This document shows, in pieces, positions 36,287 through 45,665 of a stretch of DNA of 64,000 nt. Numbering within the stretch: position 1 is the first letter of the stretch; each line of letters opens with the position of its first letter. Source of the DNA: a bacterium. Lineage in GTDB: Bacteria; Zhuqueibacterota; Zhuqueibacteria; Residuimicrobiales; Krinioviventaceae. The stretch lies in assembly GCA_029561455.1 (NCBI GenBank), contig JAKQIY010000029.1, forward strand, positions 1 to 64,000. Direction: 5' to 3'. A program made the translations under genes and the position numbers. The notes under the pieces are model-generated. The model searched no databases, had not been told where the DNA came from, and saw only the letters and a program-made list of their open reading frames with translations.

Positions 36287-38512
36287 TTACTTGACCAGCA
36301 TCATTTTATTGATCTGATAAAAACCATTCGCCGCTAGCTTGCAGAAATAAATTCCTGAACCGTAATGGCTGCCATACCAATATACTGAATAAGAGCCGGC
36401 AGGAGATGACGAATTGACCAGTGTCTCCACGAGTTCGCCATTTATATTGTAAATGGCAAGCGTTACAAATGCCGGTATGGATAATTCGTATTGTATAGTT
36501 GTAACCGGATTAAAAGGATTTGGCATGTTTTGCAACAACCTGAATGCTTGTACTGTGTTATCCGCTGGTTCTTTAATCTTTGACGGCGTTTTCCCGGTAC
36601 TTAAAAAAACATTGTCAATATATACATCACTGATTGCACCGCCAATATCAAAGCCGAACCGCGCGGCAATGTCCGTTGCATCCTGCATGGTAAAAGTAAG
36701 CGTATATGTTTGTTTTTTATTGGAGAGACGAACAAGGTCATTGCCGCTATAAACAGTCCAGGGGTCGGCATTTTTTCCAACAAAAGCAAAAATATCTCTG
36801 GAAGTGGAGGCGTAAGCGTCAAAGGACAAGGTATATCCTTTGCCATTTTCAATGCTGACCCCGGCTTGTCCCACATGTACATCCCAGGTGTTTACGCCGC
36901 CATTGCGGATGGTGACTTTTAATTCGCCATTTTCTACAGCGAAACTGGCATCGGCAGGCAGGAACGTATTGGTATTCCAGCTATCCAGACCGGCTGAAAA
37001 ATCGGCATTGATTACCTGGTTTGTATTCGAGGTTTGTGGACCTATAAGTGAAAAATCATCCAGGTAGAATTTGCCAGTATTACCGCCGGCATCCACATTA
37101 AATGAGACCGGCACATTGGCAGGCGCTGTAAAGTTCATATCGAATTGCTGCCAGGTATCCGTAACGGATATGGTCTTACTCACATACAAGTAATTGTTCG
37201 CTGTATTGATAATAGCTATATTCACATTGGCCGGGACGCCGTCCTTTCGCGCCCAGAGACCGGCGGAGTAATTTTTTCCGGAATTTACGTAAATACTCCG
37301 TTGGGCGATCTGCACATCCCAGGGATTCACACCGGGTGTTTTGATTTCAGCCAGGTAACAGGAATTACCGGAATGCGGATTATCGGTTGTTAAAGAAAAA
37401 GAGTTTTCATTAGGTTGTGGGGTAACATATTGCCAATATTTAACGCCCTTTTCAAATCCCGGGTTTTTTACAAGATTATCCGATACTGTAACGGTGCTGT
37501 TAATAGTTACTGTACCATCACCGGTCGTCACCTCCACCGTTACATCGCCGCCAAATAACCCCCAATCGACAGATATTTGCCGGGTATTCTGTCCGGCAGT
37601 GATTTGCGCTCCGTTGGGAACAGTCCAGGAGTAACTGGCCCCGGCAGGACCTGGAATTGTGTAATGAATATTTTTACTGTTTGCAACGACATAGTCTTCC
37701 CCTGCAATGACCAGGTCGCTGGTATTTTGGTAGACTCGCACATAATCCACCTGCATAACGCCGGGAAACACTGTAGAAGCATCGGGATTACCGGCCCAAC
37801 CGCCGCCGACGCCTATAGCCAGTAACAGATAGAATGGCTGGTCAAACGGCCATCCCCGGAAACCGCTATGATCGTTGCTATAGGTATAGTATTTTTCCTC
37901 ATCGACGTAAAAATCAATTTTTTCCGGCGTCCATTCCACGGCATAGATATGAAATGCAGTTTCCGAGTCCGATATTTTAATGCTGCTGCCGGCCGGCGTC
38001 ATTGACCCGGTATAATAACTGTATTGCCAGCAATGGCAGGTACCGAAAATTCTGTCCTGGTTGGTCGGGTGTTCCATAATGTCGATTTCCCCGCAAGTGG
38101 GCCAGTATCCATATAATTCGTCCTCGGCCAGCATCCAGAATGCCGGGACAAAGCCCGTCGTTTGCGGCAATTTCATTCGGGCTTCTATCCGGCCATAGCG
38201 CCAATAAAATTTGTTTTGGGTTTTAAGTAGCGCCGATGTGTAATTATATCCCTGATAGGATTCTTCATGAGCGAAAATATTCAGCATGCCATCCACAATT
38301 TGAGCATTTTCAACTCGATCTGTATAATAATGCAGGGTTTCATAGGTTGGCCCGGTTTCAAAGCCCCAGGTGTTCTGATCAATTGCCGGGTCTGCAAATT
38401 CATCGGCCCAAACCAATTGCCAATCCTGAGCGAATATTCTATTGGGAAAAAATATCAGGACAAGAATGAATACAACCTTTGCCGGCAATATGCACATTAA
38501 CGAGGATTTCAT
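36287..38512 (-). CDS. Secreted GH16 beta-glucanase with carbohydrate-binding and T9SS domains
   Basis: A 741-residue exported enzyme: signal peptide (to FA at about 28), GH16 domain (30-275) with the catalytic E142-I-D144-I-M-E147, a PKD/Ig-like segment (about 277-355), two CBM4/9-like modules (about 357-500 and 508-650) and a C-terminal sorting domain (660-741, NMPNPFNPVTTIQY ... GIYFCKL ... KMMLVK). GH16 endo-1,3-beta-glucanases cut laminarin-type glucans. Start at the ATG at 38512, GGGAGG eight bases upstream. With GH30 it suggests beta-glucan use. Confidence 0.93.
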   Translation of the reverse strand: MKSSLMCILPAKVVFILVLIFFPNRIFAQDWQLVWADEFADPAIDQNTWGFETGPTYETLHYYTDRVENAQIVDGMLNIFAHEESYQGYNYTSALLKTQNKFYWRYGRIEARMKLPQTTGFVPAFWMLAEDELYGYWPTCGEIDIMEHPTNQDRIFGTCHCWQYSYYTGSMTPAGSSIKISDSETAFHIYAVEWTPEKIDFYVDEEKYYTYSNDHSGFRGWPFDQPFYLLLAIGVGGGWAGNPDASTVFPGVMQVDYVRVYQNTSDLVIAGEDYVVANSKNIHYTIPGPAGASYSWTVPNGAQITAGQNTRQISVDWGLFGGDVTVEVTTGDGTVTINSTVTVSDNLVKNPGFEKGVKYWQYVTPQPNENSFSLTTDNPHSGNSCYLAEIKTPGVNPWDVQIAQRSIYVNSGKNYSAGLWARKDGVPANVNIAIINTANNYLYVSKTISVTDTWQQFDMNFTAPANVPVSFNVDAGGNTGKFYLDDFSLIGPQTSNTNQVINADFSAGLDSWNTNTFLPADASFAVENGELKVTIRNGGVNTWDVHVGQAGVSIENGKGYTLSFDAYASTSRDIFAFVGKNADPWTVYSGNDLVRLSNKKQTYTLTFTMQDATDIAARFGFDIGGAISDVYIDNVFLSTGKTPSKIKEPADNTVQAFRLLQNMPNPFNPVTTIQYELSIPAFVTLAIYNINGELVETLVNSSSPAGSYSVYWYGSHYGSGIYFCKLAANGFYQINKMMLVK

Positions 38513-38717
38513 GGCATATCCTCCCAAATTGTATAATACCAAAAAAAGTGATTACCTTTTTCCTGGTTTACTAACAATTTTTTGATGAATAAAATTCAGA
38601 AATTTATTTTTCACCTGTGCTGGGAAAAATAAAAAATATATGATTATCATCTAAAGATTATAATAATACCCGCAAAGGTTGTAACCTGTTGTTTATTCAG
38701 GAAGATATTCAAAAGTA

Positions 38718-39710
38718 TCAATCACCTGAGTATTTAATGATCTCGCCCTGGTTAGTTAACGCCCAGCCATGACTCCTGTCGATAAAGAATAAATCCCTTA
38801 TAAACCCTTCATTTTGTGATTTGTATTGTTCACTCCAGGTTTTCCCGCCATCACAGGTATTATATATGGTTACCGGGTCGGTCATCCATCCCTGCAGGGC
38901 ATCGGCAAAGTAGAGATCATCGAACGACATCCCCGACAGTGAGCATAAGGATTGCCAGGTTGCACCGGCGTTATGGGTGATATATACAACGACGCTGTCA
39001 TGGATCGCTGAACTCAGAGCCCAATCTTCAACAAACCAGCCGGTATTTTCATTTATAAAGAAAACACTCCCGGTCCAGTGCGCCGGAAGATCCACAGTTT
39101 GCCAGGAACTACCGCCGTCGCCGGATTTTTGTATATTATTATCAAATGTTTTCATAGCAAAGGCTATCGGTTTATATTTGAAATTCACAAACGAATATCC
39201 CCACTCATCAAAATCATAGACCAATTGCCAGCTACTACCGGCGTTCTCAGAACAAAAGATCTCGCCATGATTGGATATAAAATAGATGTTCCGGTCGTTA
39301 TCCGCATGAATACTGCTAAACAGAGTCGCGCTGTCGCTTGCAATTGTTACCGGCGTCCAGGTCTCGCCGCCGTCGCCGGTTTTCAGCAGTGTTTTGTTAT
39401 AACCGGCAACGAAACCTTTATTGCTATCTCTAAAGTAAATTGAATACAACCTGTCATGGACGCCGCTTTCCTGGTTAACCCAGTTATAACCGCCATTAAT
39501 GGTTTTTTTAATAACGCCGTTTTCCCCGAATATCCAGCCTGTTGTAGAATTGAAAAAATAAATACCGTTAAAACCGGCGCCGGCATTGGCAATCACATGC
39601 CATGACCCTGTAACAGGCTGATTGGATAAAGGCGATTTTTCTTTTTCACAACCGCCGGTTGCCAGCATTATAAAGGCAATAACAAGGAACACTGGATTCA
39701 GTTTTTTCAT
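38718..39710 (-). CDS. YCF48/BNR-type beta-propeller lipoprotein
   Basis: A 330-residue protein with a lipobox (MLATGGC, Cys at about 21) and repeats of the photosystem-assembly YCF48 / BNR type: STTGWIFGENGVIKKTINGGYNW, NKGFVAGYNKTLLKTGDGGETW, NTGWFVEDW, ADALQGWMTDPVTIYNTCDGGKTW, DRSHGWALTNQGEIIKY. These form a six-bladed-type propeller outside the cell. Its binding partner is unknown. Start at 39710 with GGAGA upstream; the frame reaches 39770. Transcribed before GH16, separated by about 200 bases. Confidence 0.85.
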   Translation of the reverse strand: MKKLNPVFLVIAFIMLATGGCEKEKSPLSNQPVTGSWHVIANAGAGFNGIYFFNSTTGWIFGENGVIKKTINGGYNWVNQESGVHDRLYSIYFRDSNKGFVAGYNKTLLKTGDGGETWTPVTIASDSATLFSSIHADNDRNIYFISNHGEIFCSENAGSSWQLVYDFDEWGYSFVNFKYKPIAFAMKTFDNNIQKSGDGGSSWQTVDLPAHWTGSVFFINENTGWFVEDWALSSAIHDSVVVYITHNAGATWQSLCSLSGMSFDDLYFADALQGWMTDPVTIYNTCDGGKTWSEQYKSQNEGFIRDLFFIDRSHGWALTNQGEIIKYSGD

Positions 39711-40093
39711 CTTGAAATCTCCTTTCCTCTCCCCGCACAATTGCGGTTTTGAAATAGTTAGATCATACAAGAAAAAGTATTTACTCTAAACTGCCTGTTA
39801 TGGCATACCAATTACTACCGATTATCAAGAAAATCGTTGCAAATATAAATGATCGCCCGTGTGATAATAAAGAACCGTCAATTCCTCTTTTGCCTGGTTT
39901 GTCGGCAAATTTTAATTTACTGTTCCACTATCGTAATAATTAAATAAATATTTGCCACATTTGCAAGGGGAAAATGAATATTTCGGGAAAATTTCAGGTA
40001 TTCTGAAAAGAGATAATTTATAAAATAATTGAGGCCAGGACTTGGTTAAATCCGTAAATAAGCAGAATAAATACGGGAAAGGATAGTAATTTG
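39711..40093. other. Intergenic gap, no feature supported
   Basis: A 383-base AT-rich gap between the start of the propeller lipoprotein gene and the tetR stop. It contains the lipoprotein promoter, but no clear -35/-10 pair, hairpin or repeat stands out. Confidence 0.5.
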
Positions 40094-40750
40094 CTATTGT
40101 TCCTGTTCCTGTTCTAATCCCCGCAAATACATAAATATTCCCTTTTTATAAAAAGAGGCAAAATCAATTTTAAAATCTTGCATTCCATATTGCTCAAGCG
40201 TTTGCAGCTGCATGGCATTGTATTGGGTCATTGGCCAGGCGCCAGCCAGCAGCGCCTGGTGAAAGAGAATAAAGTCATGGCATTGGAATGCGTCAAGCGC
40301 GGGGAGGGCTTGTTGCAATACCGGGATCACAGCCCCGATCCGCTCGTGCAGGGCAAGCTTGGTGCGTCTGTAAATTTCCGGCGAAAGGTTTTTTTCCAGG
40401 GAGAGCGCCAGCAGCGGCGCCAACTCCAGCAATCGCTTTTGCCGGCACAGGATTGCGGTCCATTTTGCAGCAAAGGATTCCGGTGTTTCCGGTCGGGTAA
40501 AAGCCACGGTCACATGCTGCGCCCAGGTATCAATATCGGCCATGAACAGCGCCAGAAAAATCTCTTCCCGGGTTTTAAAATAACGGTACAGGTTTGAGCG
40601 GGTAAATTTCGCTTCCCTGGCGATCATTAACATGGTTACATGCTCATACGGCACGTTATGAAAAACCCGTCCGGCCGCATCGAGGATCGCGTTTACCCGC
40701 TGCCCGATCTGTTCATCGTTCCTGGCACGCTGCCAACTGCACTTGCACAT
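40094..40750 (-). CDS. TetR family transcriptional regulator
   Basis: A 218-residue regulator with an N-terminal TetR HTH (RVNAILDAAGRVFHNVPYEHVTMLMIAREAKFTRSNLYRYFKTREEIFLALF) and a helical ligand domain. It follows the SDR gene with four bases between stop and start, so they are one operon, and it probably represses the promoter at 41623-41651. The inducer is unknown. The N-terminus has an unusual CKCSW stretch before the HTH, which may be a late start; MxxC at the start is otherwise not informative. Confidence 0.9.
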   Translation of the reverse strand: MCKCSWQRARNDEQIGQRVNAILDAAGRVFHNVPYEHVTMLMIAREAKFTRSNLYRYFKTREEIFLALFMADIDTWAQHVTVAFTRPETPESFAAKWTAILCRQKRLLELAPLLALSLEKNLSPEIYRRTKLALHERIGAVIPVLQQALPALDAFQCHDFILFHQALLAGAWPMTQYNAMQLQTLEQYGMQDFKIDFASFYKKGIFMYLRGLEQEQEQ

Positions 40751-40754
40751 GGAT

Positions 40755-41582
40755 TTATACCGCCACTTTGATCAATTTATCAAACCAGCGATCACATAGA
40801 ATTCGCCGCATAAACAAAAGTGTGCCGGCAAAACTCCCGGCGGCGTAGCGGGTTTTGGGTTTACGCGCCGTAACCGCTTTTACAATGACCCGTGCAATAA
40901 CGGCGGGACCGGTAAAATTTTGATTGGCGTACCTTTTTTCCAAGCCTTTAGCCATCTTGTTGGCTGCACCTGCATAAGCGCCGTTTCCGGAGGTCTTGAG
41001 CAGGTTTTCCGCAGCTATGGAGCCCCATTCGGTAATGATGACCCCCGGTTCGATGATGATCACATCGATGCCGAACTCGGCCGTTTCTACCCGCAGACAA
41101 TCGGACCAGCCTTCCAGGGCATGTTTGGTGGCATGATACCAGCCGCCAAAGCCGGTATATATTTTGCCGCCTATGGATGAAATACTGACAATCTTTCCAT
41201 AACGGTTTTGCCGCATTGCCGGTAGAACCAGTTGCGTTATGCGCGCCAGGCCGAAAACATTCACTTCAAACTGGCGGCGGGCTTCGGCGAGCGGCACCTC
41301 CTCGATGGCGCCATAAGAGCCATAACCGGCGTTATTAATGAGAATATCAATTGCGCCTTCTTTTTCAAGAATTGTATTAATAGTGGTGACGATTGATTTT
41401 TCATCGGTTACATCCATTTTTACAATATGAGCGCCTGATGCTTCAATATCTTGCATGATCTCTACCCGGCGCGCGGCTGCATATACTTTGACCCCGGCTT
41501 TTAGCAGCAGTTCCACTGTTGCTTTACCAATTCCCGATGATGCGCCGGTTACCAGCGCGGTTTTCCCTTGCAGCGATGCCAT
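40755..41582 (-). CDS. Short-chain dehydrogenase/reductase
   Basis: A 275-residue classical SDR: TGASSGIGKA cofactor motif near residue 12-21, NNAGYGSYG, the Ser in SISSIGGK, and YHATKHALEGW (YxxxK). NADP-type oxidoreductase, substrate unknown. The start ATG (41582) has AAGGAG upstream; a frame runs to 41699 but crosses the promoter. It is the first gene of an operon with tetR, which suggests a xenobiotic or metabolite-responsive enzyme. Confidence 0.9.
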   Translation of the reverse strand: MASLQGKTALVTGASSGIGKATVELLLKAGVKVYAAARRVEIMQDIEASGAHIVKMDVTDEKSIVTTINTILEKEGAIDILINNAGYGSYGAIEEVPLAEARRQFEVNVFGLARITQLVLPAMRQNRYGKIVSISSIGGKIYTGFGGWYHATKHALEGWSDCLRVETAEFGIDVIIIEPGVIITEWGSIAAENLLKTSGNGAYAGAANKMAKGLEKRYANQNFTGPAVIARVIVKAVTARKPKTRYAAGSFAGTLLFMRRILCDRWFDKLIKVAV

Positions 41583-41609
41583 TTGTATCTCCTTCATGTT
41601 ATATAAAAG

Positions 41610-41651
41610 ACATTGTGTCTCTAATATAAGGAACATTGTGTCTCTTGTCAA
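41610..41651 (-). promoter_or_regulatory. Promoter of the SDR-tetR operon with 23-bp-spaced direct repeats
   Basis: On the minus strand, TTGACA (41646-41651) is followed by a 17-base spacer and TATATT (41623-41628), a near-perfect sigma70 pattern. The word AGAGACACAATGT occurs twice, once in the spacer (41633-41645) and once just past the -10 (41610-41622), exactly 23 bases apart. That is the natural position for TetR operators. It predicts a leader of about 35 bases before the SDR ATG. Confidence 0.75.
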
Positions 41652-41732
41652 GAGATATTTTCTGATGGCGCTGTGTAATACGGATTTTTTTAGGGGCAAA
41701 GCACTGCTTAAATTATTATCATGCCTGTAATA

Positions 41733-42719
41733 TTACTTGCCGTTCTTTAATAAAGCTACATCTTCAATGGCATCGTCAATGGTCACAATATCCGGGCGGA
41801 AGCTGCTGTTATCAAGCACAGCGCTTGCAAAAGCGTCATACGATGTTTCATCCAGATCTTTTACCGTCCAATTTTTAGTTTTTCCTTCTTTGCTGGCAGT
41901 GATCACCAGTTTACCGTTCTCCCACGCCTGGGTAAGCCGCCAGCCCTGGTCGGTTATCATGTAAAAAATGTCGATGTGTTCACGGGCATTGCCCAATGGA
42001 TCAAACACCTCCAGGTCGGCCGCCCAGGTAATAAACAGATGCGCCGAGCCATTGTCAACGAAATCGACCTTCATAAACTCGGTATCGTTACATTTGAGAT
42101 TAGCATGAGCATAATTGTCGGAGAAAAAAGTTGTTTTGGTAACCGGGCGTCCCATAAGGTATTTGGCCAGGTTCAGATTATGGATCATGGCGTCCATGAA
42201 TGGCCCGCCGTTCCTGGCCGGATCGGTCGCCCAGTCATTCCAGGTTGGATAATGATGCAGCCAGTCCTGTTTGTAAAGCGCCAGCTTGCCGATTTCCCCG
42301 CCGCCCAAAATTGCTTTCAACTGTTGGGCGCCGGCGTTGCCGGTTCTGCCATAAAAAACTCCGCACCGTACTTGATTGCCGATAGCTTTTTTTATCGCCG
42401 CACACTCTAACACCGTTGGGGCAAGCGGTTTGGTCAGGATTATATGTTTGCCCGCCCGGGCAGCTTTTTCAACCAGTGGTAACCGCGCCCAGGGTGGAAC
42501 GAAAATGCAGACAATATCTACCTGCTGGTCGGCAAAAATCGCCTCTGCCGAATCGGTAATCTCGCCGCCAATTTGGGATTGCAATTTGACAGCCTGCTCT
42601 GTACGGAGATCATAAAGGCTTTTCACCAGCACGTGTTTACTTTTGACGATAGGCGCAGCTTCCCAGCGTTGCACCAGGTCGCCACAGCCGATTATACCCA
42701 TGTTCAATTGTTTAACCAT
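41733..42719 (-). CDS. Gfo/Idh/MocA family oxidoreductase
   Basis: A 328-residue NAD(P)-dependent oxidoreductase: N-terminal Rossmann fold (MGIIGCGDLVQRWE; LTKPLAPTVLEC, the EKP-like motif with T for E) and the C-terminal dimer/substrate domain with a His-containing region (GGPFMDAMIHNLNL, the conserved DxxxHxxD/N pattern). Substrate is some sugar or cyclitol. It overlaps the epimerase-like gene by eight bases, with AGGGAGG inside that gene as its ribosome site. Last gene of the LacI operon. Confidence 0.88.
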   Translation of the reverse strand: MVKQLNMGIIGCGDLVQRWEAAPIVKSKHVLVKSLYDLRTEQAVKLQSQIGGEITDSAEAIFADQQVDIVCIFVPPWARLPLVEKAARAGKHIILTKPLAPTVLECAAIKKAIGNQVRCGVFYGRTGNAGAQQLKAILGGGEIGKLALYKQDWLHHYPTWNDWATDPARNGGPFMDAMIHNLNLAKYLMGRPVTKTTFFSDNYAHANLKCNDTEFMKVDFVDNGSAHLFITWAADLEVFDPLGNAREHIDIFYMITDQGWRLTQAWENGKLVITASKEGKTKNWTVKDLDETSYDAFASAVLDNSSFRPDIVTIDDAIEDVALLKNGK

Positions 42720-43722
42720 TTTTTCCTCCCTTGTAGGCGTTGATTACCGTATCCAGAAATTTGTTGTTCTCTTCCCTGATGACCATGCGTTGTGCATCGG
42801 CTTCGAACCATTCGATAGTATGTCTGATCCCGATCTTGAATGGAATGGTAGCTACATAGCCCGGCACAAAAGTTTTGATTTTTGAATTATCAAAGATCGC
42901 GCTTACCGCTTTGTCGCCAAATAAATTGCCCCGCATCCAGCCTTGTCCGATCTTGTCGGCAACCTCGCAAATAAAATCTGAAGGAATGTGCACTAGATTA
43001 GCCTCGACGCCAATGACATCAGCAAACGTCTGGTAGATCTGGTTCCAGGTAAGCAGTTCATCCGAGGTGATATGAAAAGCGTGACCGATAGCCTGTTGAT
43101 GCCCCAGCAAACCGACAAAACCTTTGGCAAAATCCCGGGCATGAGTTATAGTCCACAGGGAAGAACCGTCGCCGTGAACGATAATCGGTTTGCCTTTTTT
43201 CATGCGGTCGATGATCGTATAGTCGTCCCAACTACCAATGGCTACCGGGATAACCGTGTCAAAAGTTAGAGAAGGGCGGACGATGGTAATGGGAAAGCCC
43301 TCATCACGATAAGCGCGGTTCAGACGTTCTTCGCAGGCAATTTTATCGCGGGAATAATCCCAGTAAGGATTTGCCAACGGCGTCGATTCCGTAATAACCG
43401 GATGAGATAACGGTTTCTGATAGGCTGATGCAGAACTGATGAAAATATATTGAGCGGTTTTACCGGCAAACAATTGAATATCCCTGTTGATATCTGCTTC
43501 TTTAAAAGCTATCCAGTTAACCACAACATCCCACTTTTGCTCGCCAAGTACTTTTTTTATCATCTCCGGTTTTGAGATATCGCCGACGATTGTATTAACA
43601 TCCGGAATATCCACTTTTCTGTTGCCGCGGTTCAGCAAATACAGATCAATACCCCGGCTGACCGCCAGGCGGCTGACGGCGGAACTAATGTTACCTGTGC
43701 CGCCTATAAATAATACTTTCAT
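42712..43722 (-). CDS. NAD-dependent epimerase/dehydratase (extended SDR, atypical)
   Basis: A 336-residue extended SDR: GGTGNISSAV at 7-16 in place of the usual GGxGxxG, SSASAY, and YSRDKIACE (YxxxK). It belongs to the atypical branch near CSP41/isoflavone-reductase-like proteins. It probably acts on a sugar nucleotide or sugar derivative with the Gfo/Idh protein downstream. Starts on the LacI stop (ATGA), so it is translationally coupled to the regulator. Confidence 0.85.
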   Translation of the reverse strand: MKVLFIGGTGNISSAVSRLAVSRGIDLYLLNRGNRKVDIPDVNTIVGDISKPEMIKKVLGEQKWDVVVNWIAFKEADINRDIQLFAGKTAQYIFISSASAYQKPLSHPVITESTPLANPYWDYSRDKIACEERLNRAYRDEGFPITIVRPSLTFDTVIPVAIGSWDDYTIIDRMKKGKPIIVHGDGSSLWTITHARDFAKGFVGLLGHQQAIGHAFHITSDELLTWNQIYQTFADVIGVEANLVHIPSDFICEVADKIGQGWMRGNLFGDKAVSAIFDNSKIKTFVPGYVATIPFKIGIRHTIEWFEADAQRMVIREENNKFLDTVINAYKGGKNG

Positions 43723-44813
43723 TGGTCTTCTCCTTCGTTTTCTATAATATATTGTCTGTGATTATTTTTTACATGATACAGGGATGGAGCAATACGTACT
43801 ATTTTGGGCACCGCCGCTGATGCACCGGCGCAATCGATCAGCAGTTTTGCGGCCTGTTGTCCAAGCGATTCCCAATCGATGCCGACAACTGTTGTTTCAA
43901 AATCCGGAAAAAACAATTTCCCGGTGAGAATATCTTGTACCGGTTTTAACGACCAGTCCTCAAAATGAACAATATCCAGGTTCCTGATAAAAGCCGGCAT
44001 CTCTAATTCACCAGGTAACGGATATAACAATGACAGGCTGATGAAACTGTTATCGATAAATAGTGCTGTCGGCGGGTCGTTCAACCCTGAAAACTCTTTA
44101 ACCAGCTGCCTGACCGGAGCCCAGCCTTTCTCTCCCTGGGTGGCCCTCAGCGATTTTACCAATTGCTCATCAAACAGTATATCGTTATCCGCCAGGGCGG
44201 TTTGGTAGCCGGCAAATTTTTTATTGGAATTGATTGCCGCTAATCCTGCCAACCACCTGACGATCGCTATCCGCTTATGACCTTTATTGAGCAGATGTTT
44301 GGTCGCTGTATAGGCGCCAATAAAGCTATCCAGAACGACCGCGTTATAGTTATTATTCTCCGTGTCATAGCCAATTTGAACAATGGGTATTTGGGCTTGG
44401 TGAAACATTTTACAGGCCTGGTTTAAAAATGGGGCATCGGTATTGAGCAAAACCCCGCCCGGTTTATGGTGAATAATCGTTTCAAGCTGTTCTATCGTCG
44501 GCGAGGAACTTATAAATTCAACATGCAGGATTAAACGTTGTTCTTCAAAAACCCTTTGAATGCCGCAAAGCTGTTCCAGTACGTTTTGGGTCTTGCCGGC
44601 CTTTTCAATTCTTGGCAGATCAACAATAAAATAAAAAGGATTTCTGGCGTATTTGGGGCGATATTCATTTTCTTCCAAAAGAGCCAGGATCTGGTTGCGT
44701 CGCTGTTCGGAAATCCGTCCTTTACCGTTGAGTACCTGCGACACCATGGCCGGCGATACATTAACTTGAGCGGCAACTTGTTTAAGCGATAACCGATTTG
44801 ATTTCCTGTACAT
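43719..44813 (-). CDS. LacI family transcriptional regulator
   Basis: A 364-residue regulator with the LacI HTH at the N-terminus (SLKQVAAQVNVSPAMVSQVLNGKGRIS, then the hinge region) and a sugar-binding periplasmic-type domain. Start ATG at 44813, AAAGGA upstream. As first gene of a three-gene operon (lacI, epimerase, Gfo/Idh; all overlapping) it probably controls its own operon in response to a sugar or sugar acid. An imperfect palindrome upstream (44903-44921) is a candidate operator. Confidence 0.9.
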   Translation of the reverse strand: MYRKSNRLSLKQVAAQVNVSPAMVSQVLNGKGRISEQRRNQILALLEENEYRPKYARNPFYFIVDLPRIEKAGKTQNVLEQLCGIQRVFEEQRLILHVEFISSSPTIEQLETIIHHKPGGVLLNTDAPFLNQACKMFHQAQIPIVQIGYDTENNNYNAVVLDSFIGAYTATKHLLNKGHKRIAIVRWLAGLAAINSNKKFAGYQTALADNDILFDEQLVKSLRATQGEKGWAPVRQLVKEFSGLNDPPTALFIDNSFISLSLLYPLPGELEMPAFIRNLDIVHFEDWSLKPVQDILTGKLFFPDFETTVVGIDWESLGQQAAKLLIDCAGASAAVPKIVRIAPSLYHVKNNHRQYIIENEGEDQ

Positions 44814-44902
44814 AATCTTTCCTTTATAAAACATTTTGATAAATTTAAGATAAATTATTTACCAGTCAAGTTCTTTTTTATATAGATGTAAAACATGGCT
44901 CA

Positions 44903-44921
44903 TGATGCAATTTATGCATGA
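44903..44921 (-). promoter_or_regulatory. Imperfect palindrome, candidate LacI operator
   Basis: TGATGCA and TGCATGA flank five bases; one mismatch from a perfect dyad, 90 bases upstream of the lacI ATG. LacI-family sites are usually 14-20 bp with a central CG, which this lacks, so the assignment is weak. Confidence 0.3.
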
Positions 44922-45243
44922 TACTCATTTATTTGATTTTAATGATTTTAAATATTAACATGATCAATTTTATAATTATTAAAACTTATTGCCAGTGAAT
45001 TAGGTGATTAATTTAAAATTAATATTTTATCATATTGTATCCTCATTTTTGATCTCCTGATGAGGAACGAGAGCGGTCAGGAAGCTCCGATTCCTTTAAG
45101 CAGTTATTTTAATATGATCTTTGCATTTCAAAGCAGAGATTTTGTACAAGCGGGTTCACAATCGCGACAGACTGTGTGAAAACACCTGTAAAAGCCAGAT
45201 GGTTAGCGCTTGCATGTTGCACTGATTCAACCGGAGTTGGAGT

Positions 45244-45412
45244 ACAGTCCCTTTATGGACTGTGGGCTGCCGCAGGCAGCCTCGAAGTATTTTATTGCTT
45301 TAATAAAACATATAGTTGCCAAATATTTTGTTTATATGTAATGTTCGGTAAGCTTTTCTTATTACTGATGATATTCGAACCTTCGGCCCGACGCATCGCA
45401 ATAAGGCGATGC
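45244..45412. repeat. Third cluster of short palindromes (gap 44814-45665)
   Basis: In this 852-base gap, mostly AT-rich and without a credible gene, are ACAGTCC/GGACTGT (45244-45263), GGCTGCC/GGCAGCC (45265-45281, loop GCA) and GCATCGC/GCGATGC (45393-45412). The style (7-bp arms, GCA loop) matches the clusters at 142-616 and 19191-19488. The frame at 45176-45451 is read through these hairpins and is rejected. Confidence 0.65.
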
Positions 45413-45665
45413 ACTCCACTTTTTTCAACAATATTTTTAGTTTTCACATAGTCTGGGGAGATTGGAAACCGGAAGCAATGTAATGTTATTAAAAAATTGG
45501 CTAACTTATATTTTATACTGCAAGGCAATAATTAAAGCTTTCACTTTACAGGATGAAAAGGGTTTTCGGTCATCATAATTCAGAAATTATCAATCGGTTG
45601 GGAACTTTTCATCGGCATGATAGTGTTTAAGGTAGACAATTAATATAAAATCAAATCGAGAAAAA

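Noticed and set aside
45176-45451. 91-codon frame in the long gap after lacI
   Set aside because: It crosses three palindromes and has no family signature.
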